Under the pieces are notes generated by a model. It saw nothing but the letters and a program-made list of their open reading frames with translations, made no database searches and was not told the origin of the DNA. This document shows positions 13,290 through 21,469 of a DNA stretch of 64,000 nt, piece after piece (position 1 is the first letter of the stretch; each line of letters starts with the position of its first letter). A program made the position numbers and the translations under genes. The stretch is from Microvirga sp. ACRRW. Its GTDB lineage: Bacteria; Pseudomonadota; Alphaproteobacteria; Rhizobiales; Beijerinckiaceae. The DNA lies in the NCBI RefSeq assembly GCF_022346925.1, contig NZ_JAKRNJ010000007.1, positions 87,974 to 151,973 on the forward strand, in the 5' to 3' direction.

Positions 13290-14027
13290 ATGATATCCGA
13301 AAGCCCCGCCATGCCGCGATACTTCTGCCAGAACAATCCCGATCAACTCGAACTGGAAGTCCAAGTGCTTGACGCACGACCGGGCGCGGTTTTGCTTGGG
13401 CAATCGCCATTCTTTCCAGGCGGGGGCGGGCAGCTCGCCGACCGGGGCGTGATCGAGTGGTCGAGCGGCGTTCTGCCTGTCGAAAGAATTGAGCCCGATC
13501 CCAGAGGTCTTTGGCATGTGCTGACTGAGCCGGTCATCGTTCAGGGATCAGTCCTGGCCAAGGTCGATCCGGAATTCCGGCACCTCATGTGCGAGCTTCA
13601 CACGATGGCGCATGTTCTCAACAGCATCGTCTATCGGGATTTCGGCGGGGCGCTGCTGACGGGCGCGCAACTGGCAGCCGACGGCACATTCCGCGTCGAT
13701 TTCGATATGCCCGGAGTTTATCCTGACTGGCTGCGAGCCTTGGACGCCCCGCTCAACGATGTCATCCGCCAGGACTTGCCAATCCGCACCTTTGACATGC
13801 CTTGGATAGAAGCCGAGGCAGAGGCGGGACTATTCCGCAGCAAATCCGTCTCACCACCGCAACAGGAGGACGGATCGGTGCGCATCGTCGAGATCACCGG
13901 ACTCGATCGGCAAGCCTGCGGTGGAACGCACCTCACCTCCACAGGCCAGGCACGTCCCGTTCGCATTTTGAAAGTAGACAACAAAGGCAAGCAGAACCGA
14001 CGCATCCGCGTCGGCTTCGTCAGTTAA
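13290..14027 (+). CDS. AlaX-like alanyl-tRNA editing protein
   Basis: The protein resembles the free-standing editing domain of alanyl-tRNA synthetase, which hydrolyses mischarged Ser- or Gly-tRNA(Ala). SPFFPGGGGQLADRG is the conserved Gly-rich loop, HTMAH (about residue 108) supplies the HxxxH zinc ligands, and CGGTH near the C-terminus supplies Cys and His. The start is uncertain between ATG 13290 and ATG 13311; neither has a strong ribosome site. It diverges from the SPFH operon and converges on hemH. Confidence in family is high; tRNA specificity is not visible. Confidence 0.85.
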   Translation: MISESPAMPRYFCQNNPDQLELEVQVLDARPGAVLLGQSPFFPGGGGQLADRGVIEWSSGVLPVERIEPDPRGLWHVLTEPVIVQGSVLAKVDPEFRHLMCELHTMAHVLNSIVYRDFGGALLTGAQLAADGTFRVDFDMPGVYPDWLRALDAPLNDVIRQDLPIRTFDMPWIEAEAEAGLFRSKSVSPPQQEDGSVRIVEITGLDRQACGGTHLTSTGQARPVRILKVDNKGKQNRRIRVGFVS

Positions 14028-14031
14028 AGCG

Positions 14032-14080
14032 GCGCATCGTTTCCTGCGAAAAACCGGGACCACTTTTTCGCACGATGCGC
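14032..14080 (+). repeat. Palindromic interspersed element between alaX-like gene and hemH
   Basis: Outer arms GCGCATCGT and ACGATGCGC flank inner arms GCGAAAAA and TTTTTCGC, separated by CCGGGACCAC. The arrangement resembles the short intergenic palindromes with a 'GAAAACCGGTTTCCACTTTT'-like core that recur through Rhizobiales genomes; the identification is from memory of the pattern. It sits between converging stops and could also end transcription. Confidence 0.7.
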
Positions 14081-14084
14081 TGGA

Positions 14085-15146
14085 TCAGATCCAACCCTGG
14101 AGTTCGCGCTCCACGATGTGGTTGATCACGCGCATGCCCTCATTGCTGTCGTTGAGGCACGGCAGATAGGCGAATTCCTCGCCGCCGTTGTGCATGAAGA
14201 TCTCGCGGTTCTCGCCGTCGAGTTCCTCCAGCGTTTCCAGGCAATCCGCCGAGAAGCCCGGAGCCACGATGGCCATGCGCTTCACGCCGCTCTTCGCGAG
14301 CGCTTCCACGGTCTTGTCCGTGTAGGGCTGGAGCCATTCGGCCTTGCCGAAGCGAGATTGGAAGCTCATGCGGAATTTGTCCGCCGGCCAGCCGAAGGCC
14401 TCGCGCATCAGGCGCCAGGTCTTCACGCACTGGCAGTGATAAGGATCGCCCTTGAGCAGGTATTCCTTCGGCACGCCGTGGAAGGAGACGAGAACCACTT
14501 CCGGCTCGAAGGTGAGCTTGGCGAGCTCCTGCTTCATCGAGGCGACGACGGCTTCGATGTAAACCGGATCGTCGTGATAGGGCGGCGAGACGCGAACAGA
14601 CGGCTGCCAGCGCATGTCCATGAGCGCGCGGAACGCCTGATCGCAGGCGGTGGCGGAGGTGGCCGCCGCGTATTGCGGATAGAGCGGAACGAGAAGGATG
14701 CGGTCGCAGCCCTGATCGAGCAGCGCCTGGATGCGCTCGCGCACCTCCGGCTTGCCGTAGCGCATGGCCCAATCGACGGTGACCTTGTCGCCTGCGATAC
14801 TTTTAATATGCGCCGCGACCTTCTCCGCCTGGTTGCGGGTGATAGTCTTGAGCGGGCCCTCATCGAGCTCGTTGTTCCAGATCGTGGCGTAATCGCGCCC
14901 CTTAGGCGCAGGACGCTTGGTGAGGATGATCAGGTTGAGGATCGGCCACCAGAGAAGGCGCGGCGTCTCGATCACACGCCGGTCGGACAGGAACTCCTTG
15001 AGATACCGGCGCATGGGCCAGTAGGAGGTGCCTTCCGGCGTTCCGAGATTCATCAGAAGCACGCCAATCCGCCCCGACCGGGCCGGCGGATGGTCCACAG
15101 GGCGCACGCCTGGCTGCATCTCGGTCACGCTCACACGTTCATTCAT
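14085..15146 (-). CDS. hemH: Ferrochelatase
   Basis: The enzyme inserts Fe2+ into protoporphyrin IX in the last step of heme synthesis, at the cytoplasmic membrane. The N-terminal GVLLMNLGTPEGT, the catalytic His in VSFHGVPKEYL (near residue 195) and the C-terminal APGFSADCLETLEEL motif are conserved. Length 353 is normal. ATG 15146 has AAGGAA about 9 nt upstream and is preferred to an in-frame GTG 18 nt earlier. It is transcribed away from the sensor kinase gene across a 155-nt gap. Confidence 0.96.
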   Translation of the reverse strand: MNERVSVTEMQPGVRPVDHPPARSGRIGVLLMNLGTPEGTSYWPMRRYLKEFLSDRRVIETPRLLWWPILNLIILTKRPAPKGRDYATIWNNELDEGPLKTITRNQAEKVAAHIKSIAGDKVTVDWAMRYGKPEVRERIQALLDQGCDRILLVPLYPQYAAATSATACDQAFRALMDMRWQPSVRVSPPYHDDPVYIEAVVASMKQELAKLTFEPEVVLVSFHGVPKEYLLKGDPYHCQCVKTWRLMREAFGWPADKFRMSFQSRFGKAEWLQPYTDKTVEALAKSGVKRMAIVAPGFSADCLETLEELDGENREIFMHNGGEEFAYLPCLNDSNEGMRVINHIVERELQGWI

Positions 15147-15301
15147 GGACAGAATTTCCTTCACAGCAGGCTCCCGCGCGGAGCCCGCACATTGATGGCG
15201 TTCTAAATAGTGGCTTTTTGTCTGTTACGCCAATGTGTTCGTATTTCACTTTGACGTGGGTCAACCGGCCATCAGATCTCTTGGCCTTCGCTCGTCCGCC
15301 G

Positions 15302-17569
15302 TCAGATCGGCGGGCTCAGGTTCGCGGTGGACTTGAGCGGCGCGTCGATGGCCACGTGCAGGCCTTCAGGGTCGTAATTGACCTCAACCTTGGCATTGAG
15401 CTGCGTGGTCAGAACCCGATGCAGAAGGCGCGAGCCGAAGCCCTGGCGTTCCGGTTGGGAGACAATGGGGCCGCCCAGCTCCTCCCAGGTCATGATGAGC
15501 CGCTTCCCGTCGCCTTCGCCATGTACGCTCCAGATCACCGAGACCCTGCCGTTGCGCACGGAGAGAGCGCCGTATTTCGCGGCATTCGTCGTCAGTTCGT
15601 GAACGGCCATGCCGATGGGAACCGCGATCTCGGACGGCAGCTCGACGGCAGGGCCTTCGAGCGTGATCCGCTCGCCCCGCACATCGTTGTAGGGCTTGAG
15701 TTCCTTCTCCAGGATCTCACGCAAGGGAGCCGTCTGCCACACGGCTTCGGTCAGCAGCGAATGCGTGTTGGCAAGCGAAACGATGCGGCCCACGAAGGCT
15801 TTATAGAACTCGTCGATACTCGAGGTCGAACGCGCTGTCGCGCCCACTACCGCCTGCACGGTGGCAAGCGTGTTCTTCACCCGGTGATGCAGCTCGCGGA
15901 TGAGGAAGGATTGCTGGCTCTGTGCCTGCTTGCGTTCCTCGATCTCATGCTGCGCCTCGCTGTAGAGGCGCCCGTTCTCGATCGCGACGGCGGCCTGCGC
16001 GGCAAGACCGGTCACGAGACGCTCGGCGCGCTCCGTGAACGCGCCCGCCCGTTCATGGGCGAAGAGAAGCAGGCCCTGGATCTGCCCGTTGCGCGACGAG
16101 ACGGGAATGGCCATGACACTGCGGGCTCTGGCCCGATCATGCGAATGGGCATCGTCGGAGAAAGCCCCGAACTCCGGGTCTTCCGCGATGTCGTTGAACC
16201 GGATCGCCCTGCCCTGCTCGAAAACGGCCTTGCAGATCCTGTCGCTGGGGAGTTTCGCAAATGCCGTGCGGGCGCCGCCAGTGGTATAGAGGCCGTATTC
16301 CTCCGCGCGCAGTTCACCATCCGGCGCATCGTCCCGGTTCGAGAAATAGGCGCCGGCCTGCGCGCCGGTGAGCAGAACCGCCGCCTCGACCACGCTCTCG
16401 ATGAGCCGGTCCACGTCGAGCTCGGCCGCGAGCGCCCGGCCTGTCCGGTTGAGCACTTCGAGCGCCGCCGTTTCCGCCTGCAGCTCGCTGGTGCGCAGCG
16501 CAACTTCCTTCTGGAGGAAAGCCTCGTTGGCGGCCTGTTCCCGGAACTGCTGGGCTGCGAGAGATGTCAGCGCGGCGAGGGCCAGAAGAGCAATCAGCGC
16601 GAAGGCTCCGTAGACCCTCATTTGGACGGTCCAAGGACCCCAATAGGCATTGTTGGGAATGCTGACATTGATGTAGATCGGCTTTTCGCCGACCCGGTAA
16701 TAAGCTCCGGTCCGATCCTGTCCGTTGCTCTGGAAGGCATAGGTGCCCGCCTGGGAGTGCGTCCTGATCGCCGCGTCCAAGGCGTCCTTATCGATGGGTG
16801 CGAAGGACAGGCCGTCCGCAGGCAGGGGAAGCTGCGCGATGATCTTGCCATCGGCCGCGCGCACCAGCGAGACCCGGCTGCCCTTCGGCAGGCGAAGCTT
16901 GCCCCAATAGCTCTCGAAATAGGACAGGGCCACCGTGGCCGTGACGATGCCGTCGAAGGCATTGTTCGGGCCGTTGAGGCGGCGGCTGATCATGAAGGTC
17001 GGCTCTTTAGTGACCCGTCCGATGATCGGCTCCCCGACGAAGAGCCCCTGGTCCATCCTCACCTGAATGCGGAAGGCGTCCCGGTCCGCCACATTCGCGG
17101 GAGGCGTCGGGAATTCCCTTGTCGTCAGGCGCAGTCGCCCGGTGGAATCGTTGAGCCATAGATCGTCGAAATAGGGCAAGGTCTCCTTGATCGTGGCGAG
17201 GTAGTGCCACAGGGGCCTGGAGGTCTCGACCTCGTCCCAATTCCTGCCGCCGACGGAGGCCGCCACCTGCTTCAGGGTCAGGTCCGTGACCTCGAGAAGG
17301 CGGGCCGTGTGATCCGCCAGGAAATAAGCGTTTCCGGCGATCTCCTCCTCATTGCGCTGGATCAGGCGATTGCGCTGCTCCCAGGCGATGTAGCCGAAGG
17401 TGATGAGGATGAAGACAACGCCGAACAGACCCATGATCAGGGTCAAGCGGCCCCGCGCCAGCCGCTGCCGGCGGCGTTTACTGGATAGGCGTGACTGCTC
17501 TGGGCGTGGTGAAAATTGCAATGAAACAGGTCGTATTGTTGCTGCGATTCGCCTTGAGGTGGCAACCAT
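15302..17569 (-). CDS. HWE-type sensor histidine kinase with extracytoplasmic sensor and GAF domain
   Basis: A membrane helix at about 41-63 and another at about 320-337 enclose a Cache-like periplasmic sensor region of about 255 residues. A GAF domain (about 390-530) follows, then the phosphoacceptor helix ELHHRVKN (about 558), the N-box HELTTNAAKYGALS (about 657) and the W-x-E motif TWEELGG (about 694) that defines HWE kinases. HWE kinases are abundant in Rhizobiales and often serve light or general stress responses. No response regulator is adjacent, so the partner is unknown. The start is uncertain: ATG 17569 is preferred over GTG 17605; neither has a clear ribosome site. Confidence 0.9.
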   Translation of the reverse strand: MVATSRRIAATIRPVSLQFSPRPEQSRLSSKRRRQRLARGRLTLIMGLFGVVFILITFGYIAWEQRNRLIQRNEEEIAGNAYFLADHTARLLEVTDLTLKQVAASVGGRNWDEVETSRPLWHYLATIKETLPYFDDLWLNDSTGRLRLTTREFPTPPANVADRDAFRIQVRMDQGLFVGEPIIGRVTKEPTFMISRRLNGPNNAFDGIVTATVALSYFESYWGKLRLPKGSRVSLVRAADGKIIAQLPLPADGLSFAPIDKDALDAAIRTHSQAGTYAFQSNGQDRTGAYYRVGEKPIYINVSIPNNAYWGPWTVQMRVYGAFALIALLALAALTSLAAQQFREQAANEAFLQKEVALRTSELQAETAALEVLNRTGRALAAELDVDRLIESVVEAAVLLTGAQAGAYFSNRDDAPDGELRAEEYGLYTTGGARTAFAKLPSDRICKAVFEQGRAIRFNDIAEDPEFGAFSDDAHSHDRARARSVMAIPVSSRNGQIQGLLLFAHERAGAFTERAERLVTGLAAQAAVAIENGRLYSEAQHEIEERKQAQSQQSFLIRELHHRVKNTLATVQAVVGATARSTSSIDEFYKAFVGRIVSLANTHSLLTEAVWQTAPLREILEKELKPYNDVRGERITLEGPAVELPSEIAVPIGMAVHELTTNAAKYGALSVRNGRVSVIWSVHGEGDGKRLIMTWEELGGPIVSQPERQGFGSRLLHRVLTTQLNAKVEVNYDPEGLHVAIDAPLKSTANLSPPI

Positions 17570-17619
17570 GGCACAGCAATGAGGAGAGATGGAGGGTAAA
17601 TACACCCTTCTCCCCCTCG

Positions 17620-17654
17620 AAAAAAAGAAACGCCGGAGCCTTAAGGCCCCGGCG
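17620..17654 (-). terminator. Intrinsic terminator after the UshA-like gene
   Basis: Read on the minus strand, a 10-bp stem with one mismatch (CGCCGGGGCC/GGCTCCGGCG) closes a TTAA loop and is followed by TTTCTTTTTTT. It lies 22 nt after the stop of the leftward nucleotidase gene. Confidence 0.9.
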
Positions 17655-17675
17655 CATGGCGGACCGGCAATGCGA

Positions 17676-19184
17676 TCAACGGATGACGACGCGTCCCTCG
17701 ACCTTCGGCGCGACCTTGCCGGCCTTGGTCACATAATCGATCACCTGGCTCGCCATGAGCTGGCTGGCCGAGGGGTCGATCAGGTTCTTGTTGCCGGCGA
17801 ATGCGCTGTAGCCGTCGCCGCCGCGGGCCATGAAGTCGTTGGTGGCGAGCTTGTAGGTCTTGGCGGGATCGAGATCCTGGCCGTTGACCTTCAAGGCTTT
17901 GACGCGGCTGCCCGGGGGCTCCTTCATATCGACTTCGAAGGTGAGGCCGGAAACCTGCGGGAAGCGTCCGCCGAGTTCACGCACCTGGCTCACGCCGTTC
18001 TCGAGACCGGCCTTCAGCTTGGCTCCGGTGATCTCCATGAGGACGGTGGTGTTGCCGAAGGGCATTTCGGCCTGGAAGTGCCGGCGGGTCAGCTTGGTGC
18101 CTGCCGGATATTCCTTGTCGGCGCGAAGCCCACCGCCATTGGTCACGGCCACATCGGCACCCACCGCGGCTTTCAGAGCATCGGCCACGAGGTTGCCCAT
18201 GGCGGCCTCGCCTCCGCGCACGGTGGCGCGGCGGCTGTCGAGCGGCGTTTCTGTCACGCCGATCTCCACGTCGAGTTCCTTGGAGAGCTTGTCCTCATAG
18301 CCCTTCACCACGGCCTCGATCTCGGGATCGGCCTTCACGGAGGCAGTGTCGACGATGCGGAAGTTCGGAGACCAGCTCACCGTGGTCTTGCCGTCTTTGG
18401 TGGCCTTGTTCACGGTAAGCTCCGTGACGACCACGTAATTGGCCTGCGACTCGGATTCGCTGAGCGCCACCTTGCCGTCGTAGAAGGCGAGCAGGTGCTC
18501 GTCATGGCCGCCGATGATCACGTCGACGCCTGCGGAGCGGGCGATGATCATGTCCACTTCGAGCGGCGTGTGGGCTACGGCCACCACGATGTCGACGCCC
18601 TTCGCGCGCAGATCCTTGGCCTTGGCGCGGGCCGCGTCGATGGTGGAGGAGAACTTGATGGTGCCGGGGCTCGACGCAATCGGCGTCTCCTCGGTGGTGA
18701 GGCCGAAGAAGCCGACCTTCACGCCCTGCACGTCCACGATCTTCTCGGGCTTGGTGTTGGCGGGTGCGCCTGCGCCGTCGACGATGTTGGAGGTGAGGAT
18801 ATCGAACTTGGCGTCGGCCAGGCGGGCGCGGAACACCGCGTCGCCGAGGTCGAATTCGTGGTTGCCCGGCGTCATGGCATCGACGCCCATGCGGTTCAGG
18901 ATGTCGATGACGTGCGCGCCCTTGTCGAACCCGGACAGGAGCGAGGGCGAGATGGTGTCGCCCGCATGGACGAAGAAGGCATTGCCCTTCGCCTTCTCTT
19001 CCTTGACGACCGTCGCGAGCTTGGCGAAGCCGCCGCGGCCCTTCTCAGGGCTCATGCGGTCGATGTCGTTGGTCTGGACGAAACGGATGGTCACGGCCTC
19101 CTGGGCCAGCGCCGTGCCGGACAGAAGCAGGGAAAATCCAAGGAAACCGGCGCGCAGGGCAGCGGAGGGTCGGCTGGTCAACAT
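17676..19184 (-). CDS. UshA-like periplasmic 5'-nucleotidase / metallophosphoesterase
   Basis: A signal peptide (residues about 1-28, ending GTALAQ) starts at ATG 19184, with GAGGAC upstream. The calcineurin-like N-terminal domain has HAGDTIS, TPGNHEFD, AVAHTP and IGGHDEH, most of the two-metal site. The first motif, usually N-D-x-H, reads TNDIDR, so one metal-ligand His is Asp. The C-terminal 5'-nucleotidase domain (about 315-495) contains VTNGGGLRAD, which binds the substrate base or ribose. Family members hydrolyse nucleotides, UDP-sugars or cyclic nucleotides in the periplasm. The gene stands alone with its own terminator. Confidence 0.9.
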   Translation of the reverse strand: MLTSRPSAALRAGFLGFSLLLSGTALAQEAVTIRFVQTNDIDRMSPEKGRGGFAKLATVVKEEKAKGNAFFVHAGDTISPSLLSGFDKGAHVIDILNRMGVDAMTPGNHEFDLGDAVFRARLADAKFDILTSNIVDGAGAPANTKPEKIVDVQGVKVGFFGLTTEETPIASSPGTIKFSSTIDAARAKAKDLRAKGVDIVVAVAHTPLEVDMIIARSAGVDVIIGGHDEHLLAFYDGKVALSESESQANYVVVTELTVNKATKDGKTTVSWSPNFRIVDTASVKADPEIEAVVKGYEDKLSKELDVEIGVTETPLDSRRATVRGGEAAMGNLVADALKAAVGADVAVTNGGGLRADKEYPAGTKLTRRHFQAEMPFGNTTVLMEITGAKLKAGLENGVSQVRELGGRFPQVSGLTFEVDMKEPPGSRVKALKVNGQDLDPAKTYKLATNDFMARGGDGYSAFAGNKNLIDPSASQLMASQVIDYVTKAGKVAPKVEGRVVIR

Positions 19185-19366
19185 CGTCAAAGGTCCTCGA
19201 TTTCGGGCGGCGCCCATTTTTACCCGCTGGGAGCCTTAAGGCCGAAACGTGTCACAGAAGTAACAGCCTGTCGATCACTTCGGCGCCTCAATCACCGGCA
19301 GAGAGTGATGCCATTTGCGGCCGCTTGGGCTAGAGACCGGGCAGGCAACTCCAAGAGCATCGCTTT

Positions 19367-20074
19367 ATGACCGGCCCCATCGCCCAAGCCCTCGCCGCGT
19401 TCCGTAGCAACAAGCAGACGGCTTCCTGGCTCACGCTCCCCTTCTTTCAGGACGGCAGCGCCGACCGGGTGGCGGCCAAAGTCGATGCGGTGACCGCCTC
19501 TGGCGGCCATGTGCTGCCCCCGCCTGAGGCGGTGTTCACGAGCATCACCCTGACACCGCTCGACAAGGTCAAGGTGGTCATCCTGGGCCAGGACCCCTAC
19601 CCGACCCCCGGCGATTCCCATGGCCTCGCCTTTTCCTATCGCGGCACGCGCCGCCTGCCCGCATCGCTTCGCACGATTCTGGCCGAGATGGCGGCGGATC
19701 TCGATGTGCCCATGCCGAAATCCGGCGACCTCACGAAATGGGCCAAGCAGGGCGTGCTGCTCATCAACACGGCGCTCACGGTGGAAGCGGGCCAGTCCGG
19801 TGCGCATATGAAGTTCGGCTGGTCGGATCTGGTCGATCAGGCGATGGCCGCCATCTCCGCGCAGCAGCCCGCCGTGGTGTTCCTGCTCTGGGGCGGACCG
19901 GCCCGCAAGCGAGCCGCGCTCATCGACCGCACCAAGCACCTCGTGATCGAAGCGGGGCACCCCTCCCCGCTCAATCGGCTCCAGGACTTCAAGGGCACGA
20001 GGCCTTTCAGCCGCGCCAATGCCTGGCTTGCGGAGAAGGGACTGGAGCCCATCGACTGGCGGCTCGACACCTGA
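19367..20074 (+). CDS. ung: Uracil-DNA glycosylase, divergent family 1 type
   Basis: The protein removes uracil from DNA to start base excision repair. Motif A reads GQDPYPTPGDSHGLAFS (about 73-90): the catalytic Asp and the Tyr are kept, but the Pro-Tyr-His of canonical UNG is Pro-Tyr-Pro. Motif B HPSPLNRLQDFKG (about 197) keeps the His but lacks the usual S-A-x-R-G-F after it. Length 235 and the fold-defining motifs LLINTALTVEAG and VVFLLWGG agree with UNG. The next gene starts 72 nt downstream in the same direction. Assignment to the UNG superfamily is secure; the exact subclass is not. Confidence 0.9.
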   Translation: MTGPIAQALAAFRSNKQTASWLTLPFFQDGSADRVAAKVDAVTASGGHVLPPPEAVFTSITLTPLDKVKVVILGQDPYPTPGDSHGLAFSYRGTRRLPASLRTILAEMAADLDVPMPKSGDLTKWAKQGVLLINTALTVEAGQSGAHMKFGWSDLVDQAMAAISAQQPAVVFLLWGGPARKRAALIDRTKHLVIEAGHPSPLNRLQDFKGTRPFSRANAWLAEKGLEPIDWRLDT

Positions 20075-20146
20075 AGATCCTTGCCGAGAAACCGGCCCGG
20101 GAGTAGGTCTCTCGCAGCCAATGACCTGACACGTGTGGAGATCAGC

Positions 20147-21346
20147 ATGACGGAACCCCTGTTCGGACAAGTCGAGGCCTTCGCGGGCGATCCGATCCTG
20201 TCCCTCAACGACAGCTTCAAGGCCGATCCCCGTGCTGAGAAGGTCAATCTCAGCATCGGCGTCTACACGGACGAGAAGGGCCGCCTTCCCGCACTCGGCT
20301 CGGTTCGCGCTGCTTACGAGCGCATCGGCTTCGCGGAGCGCCCCTATCTGCCCATGGATGGCCATGCCGGTTATCGCGAGGGCGTGCAGAAGCTGATTTT
20401 CGGCGACAAGCATCCCGCCCGCGCGGAAAAGCGCATCGCCACGATCCAGACCATCGGCGGCACGGGCGCGGTCGGCATCGCCGCCGACTTCCTCGCCAAA
20501 CACACGCCGGGCCGCACGGTTCTCGTCAGTGATCCGACCTGGGAAAACCATCACGGCCTGTTCCAGCGCGCAGGCTTCAAGACGACGACTTATCCCTATT
20601 GGAACAGCGCCACCAAGTCCGTCGATTTCGACGGCATGGCGAAGGCGTTGGAGGCCGCAGCCCCCGGCTCCATCGTGATCCTCCAGCCCGTCTGCCACAA
20701 CCCGACCGGCGTCGATCTCGACGAGAAGCAGCAGGCTGCCATCACTGAGGTGATGGTCGCCAAGGGCCACATTGCCGTGTTCGACATGGCCTATCAGGGT
20801 TTCGGTGAAAGCCTGGAGGCCGATGCCGCCTTCGTGCGCCGCTATGCGGAGCGCGCGAGCTGCCTCGTGGCGAATTCCTTCTCCAAGAACTTCTCGCTCT
20901 ACGGCGAGCGCGTCGGCGGCTTGAGCGTGGTTTGCCGCGATGCGGACGAGGCCGAGCGCGTGCTGGGCCAGTTGAAGCTTGCCGTGCGCCGCAGCTATTC
21001 GAGCCCGCCGATGACCGGCGGCCTTCTCGTCGCCACCGTCCTCAGCAACGACGATCTTCGCGCGCAGTGGACCCGCGAGGTCGACGAGATGCGCACACGC
21101 ATGGATTCCGTGCGCAAGCTTCTCGCCAAGCACATCAGCGCCCTGTCGAACGAGATCGATGTCGGTTTTCTCACCAACCAGCGCGGCATGTTCAGCTACA
21201 CAGGACTGACCGCGCAGCAGGTGCGCACCATGCGCGAGCGCGACGGGGTGTATCTCGTGGAATCGGGCCGCATGTGCGTGGCAGGTCTCAACGAGGAGAA
21301 CGCCGCGAAGGTCGCGAAGAGCTTCGTGGACGCGAGCCAAGGGTGA
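20147..21346 (+). CDS. tyrB: Aromatic amino acid aminotransferase (class I PLP)
   Basis: This 399-residue fold-type I transaminase of the aspartate/aromatic group begins MTEPLFGQVEAFAGDPIL; ATG 20147 has GGAG 8 nt upstream. Landmarks are GGTGAVGIAADF, the substrate loop PTWENHHG, HNPTGVDL, and the PLP-lysine region ANSFSKNFSLYGERVG (Lys near 246). The C-terminal Arg motif is near VESGRMCVAG. It converts Tyr, Phe, Trp or Asp to 2-oxo acids. The converging neighbour oxidises aryl pyruvates, its expected products, which supports an aromatic role. Aspartate preference cannot be excluded. Confidence 0.9.
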   Translation: MTEPLFGQVEAFAGDPILSLNDSFKADPRAEKVNLSIGVYTDEKGRLPALGSVRAAYERIGFAERPYLPMDGHAGYREGVQKLIFGDKHPARAEKRIATIQTIGGTGAVGIAADFLAKHTPGRTVLVSDPTWENHHGLFQRAGFKTTTYPYWNSATKSVDFDGMAKALEAAAPGSIVILQPVCHNPTGVDLDEKQQAAITEVMVAKGHIAVFDMAYQGFGESLEADAAFVRRYAERASCLVANSFSKNFSLYGERVGGLSVVCRDADEAERVLGQLKLAVRRSYSSPPMTGGLLVATVLSNDDLRAQWTREVDEMRTRMDSVRKLLAKHISALSNEIDVGFLTNQRGMFSYTGLTAQQVRTMRERDGVYLVESGRMCVAGLNEENAAKVAKSFVDASQG

Positions 21347-21355
21347 TAACAAGCT

Positions 21356-21456
21356 GTCATCCCGGACACGGCAAAGCCGCGATCCGGGATCGCAAGACGA
21401 TTAAAGCGCCTTATTCTGAAGACGATCCCGGATCGGCTTACGCCGTCCGGGATGAC
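21356..21456 (+). repeat. Long nested intergenic palindrome between two converging genes
   Basis: Outer arms GTCATCCCGGAC (21356-21367) and GTCCGGGATGAC (21445-21456) are perfect complements. Inner arms CGATCCGGGATCG and CGATCCCGGATCG are also perfect. The whole spacer between the stops of tyrB and the oxidoreductase gene is this element. Its right half recurs, degraded, at 48803-48836, so it belongs to a dispersed family. Confidence 0.85.
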
Positions 21457-21469
21457 GCTTTCTTGAGAG

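Noticed and set aside
15195..15205. A TTTAGAA-like half site upstream of hemH that recalls an Irr box
   Set aside because: Only one half of the expected dyad is present, so iron control cannot be claimed.
19292..21352. A 686-codon minus-strand frame across ung and tyrB
   Set aside because: It overlaps two well-supported genes and shows no recognisable domain.
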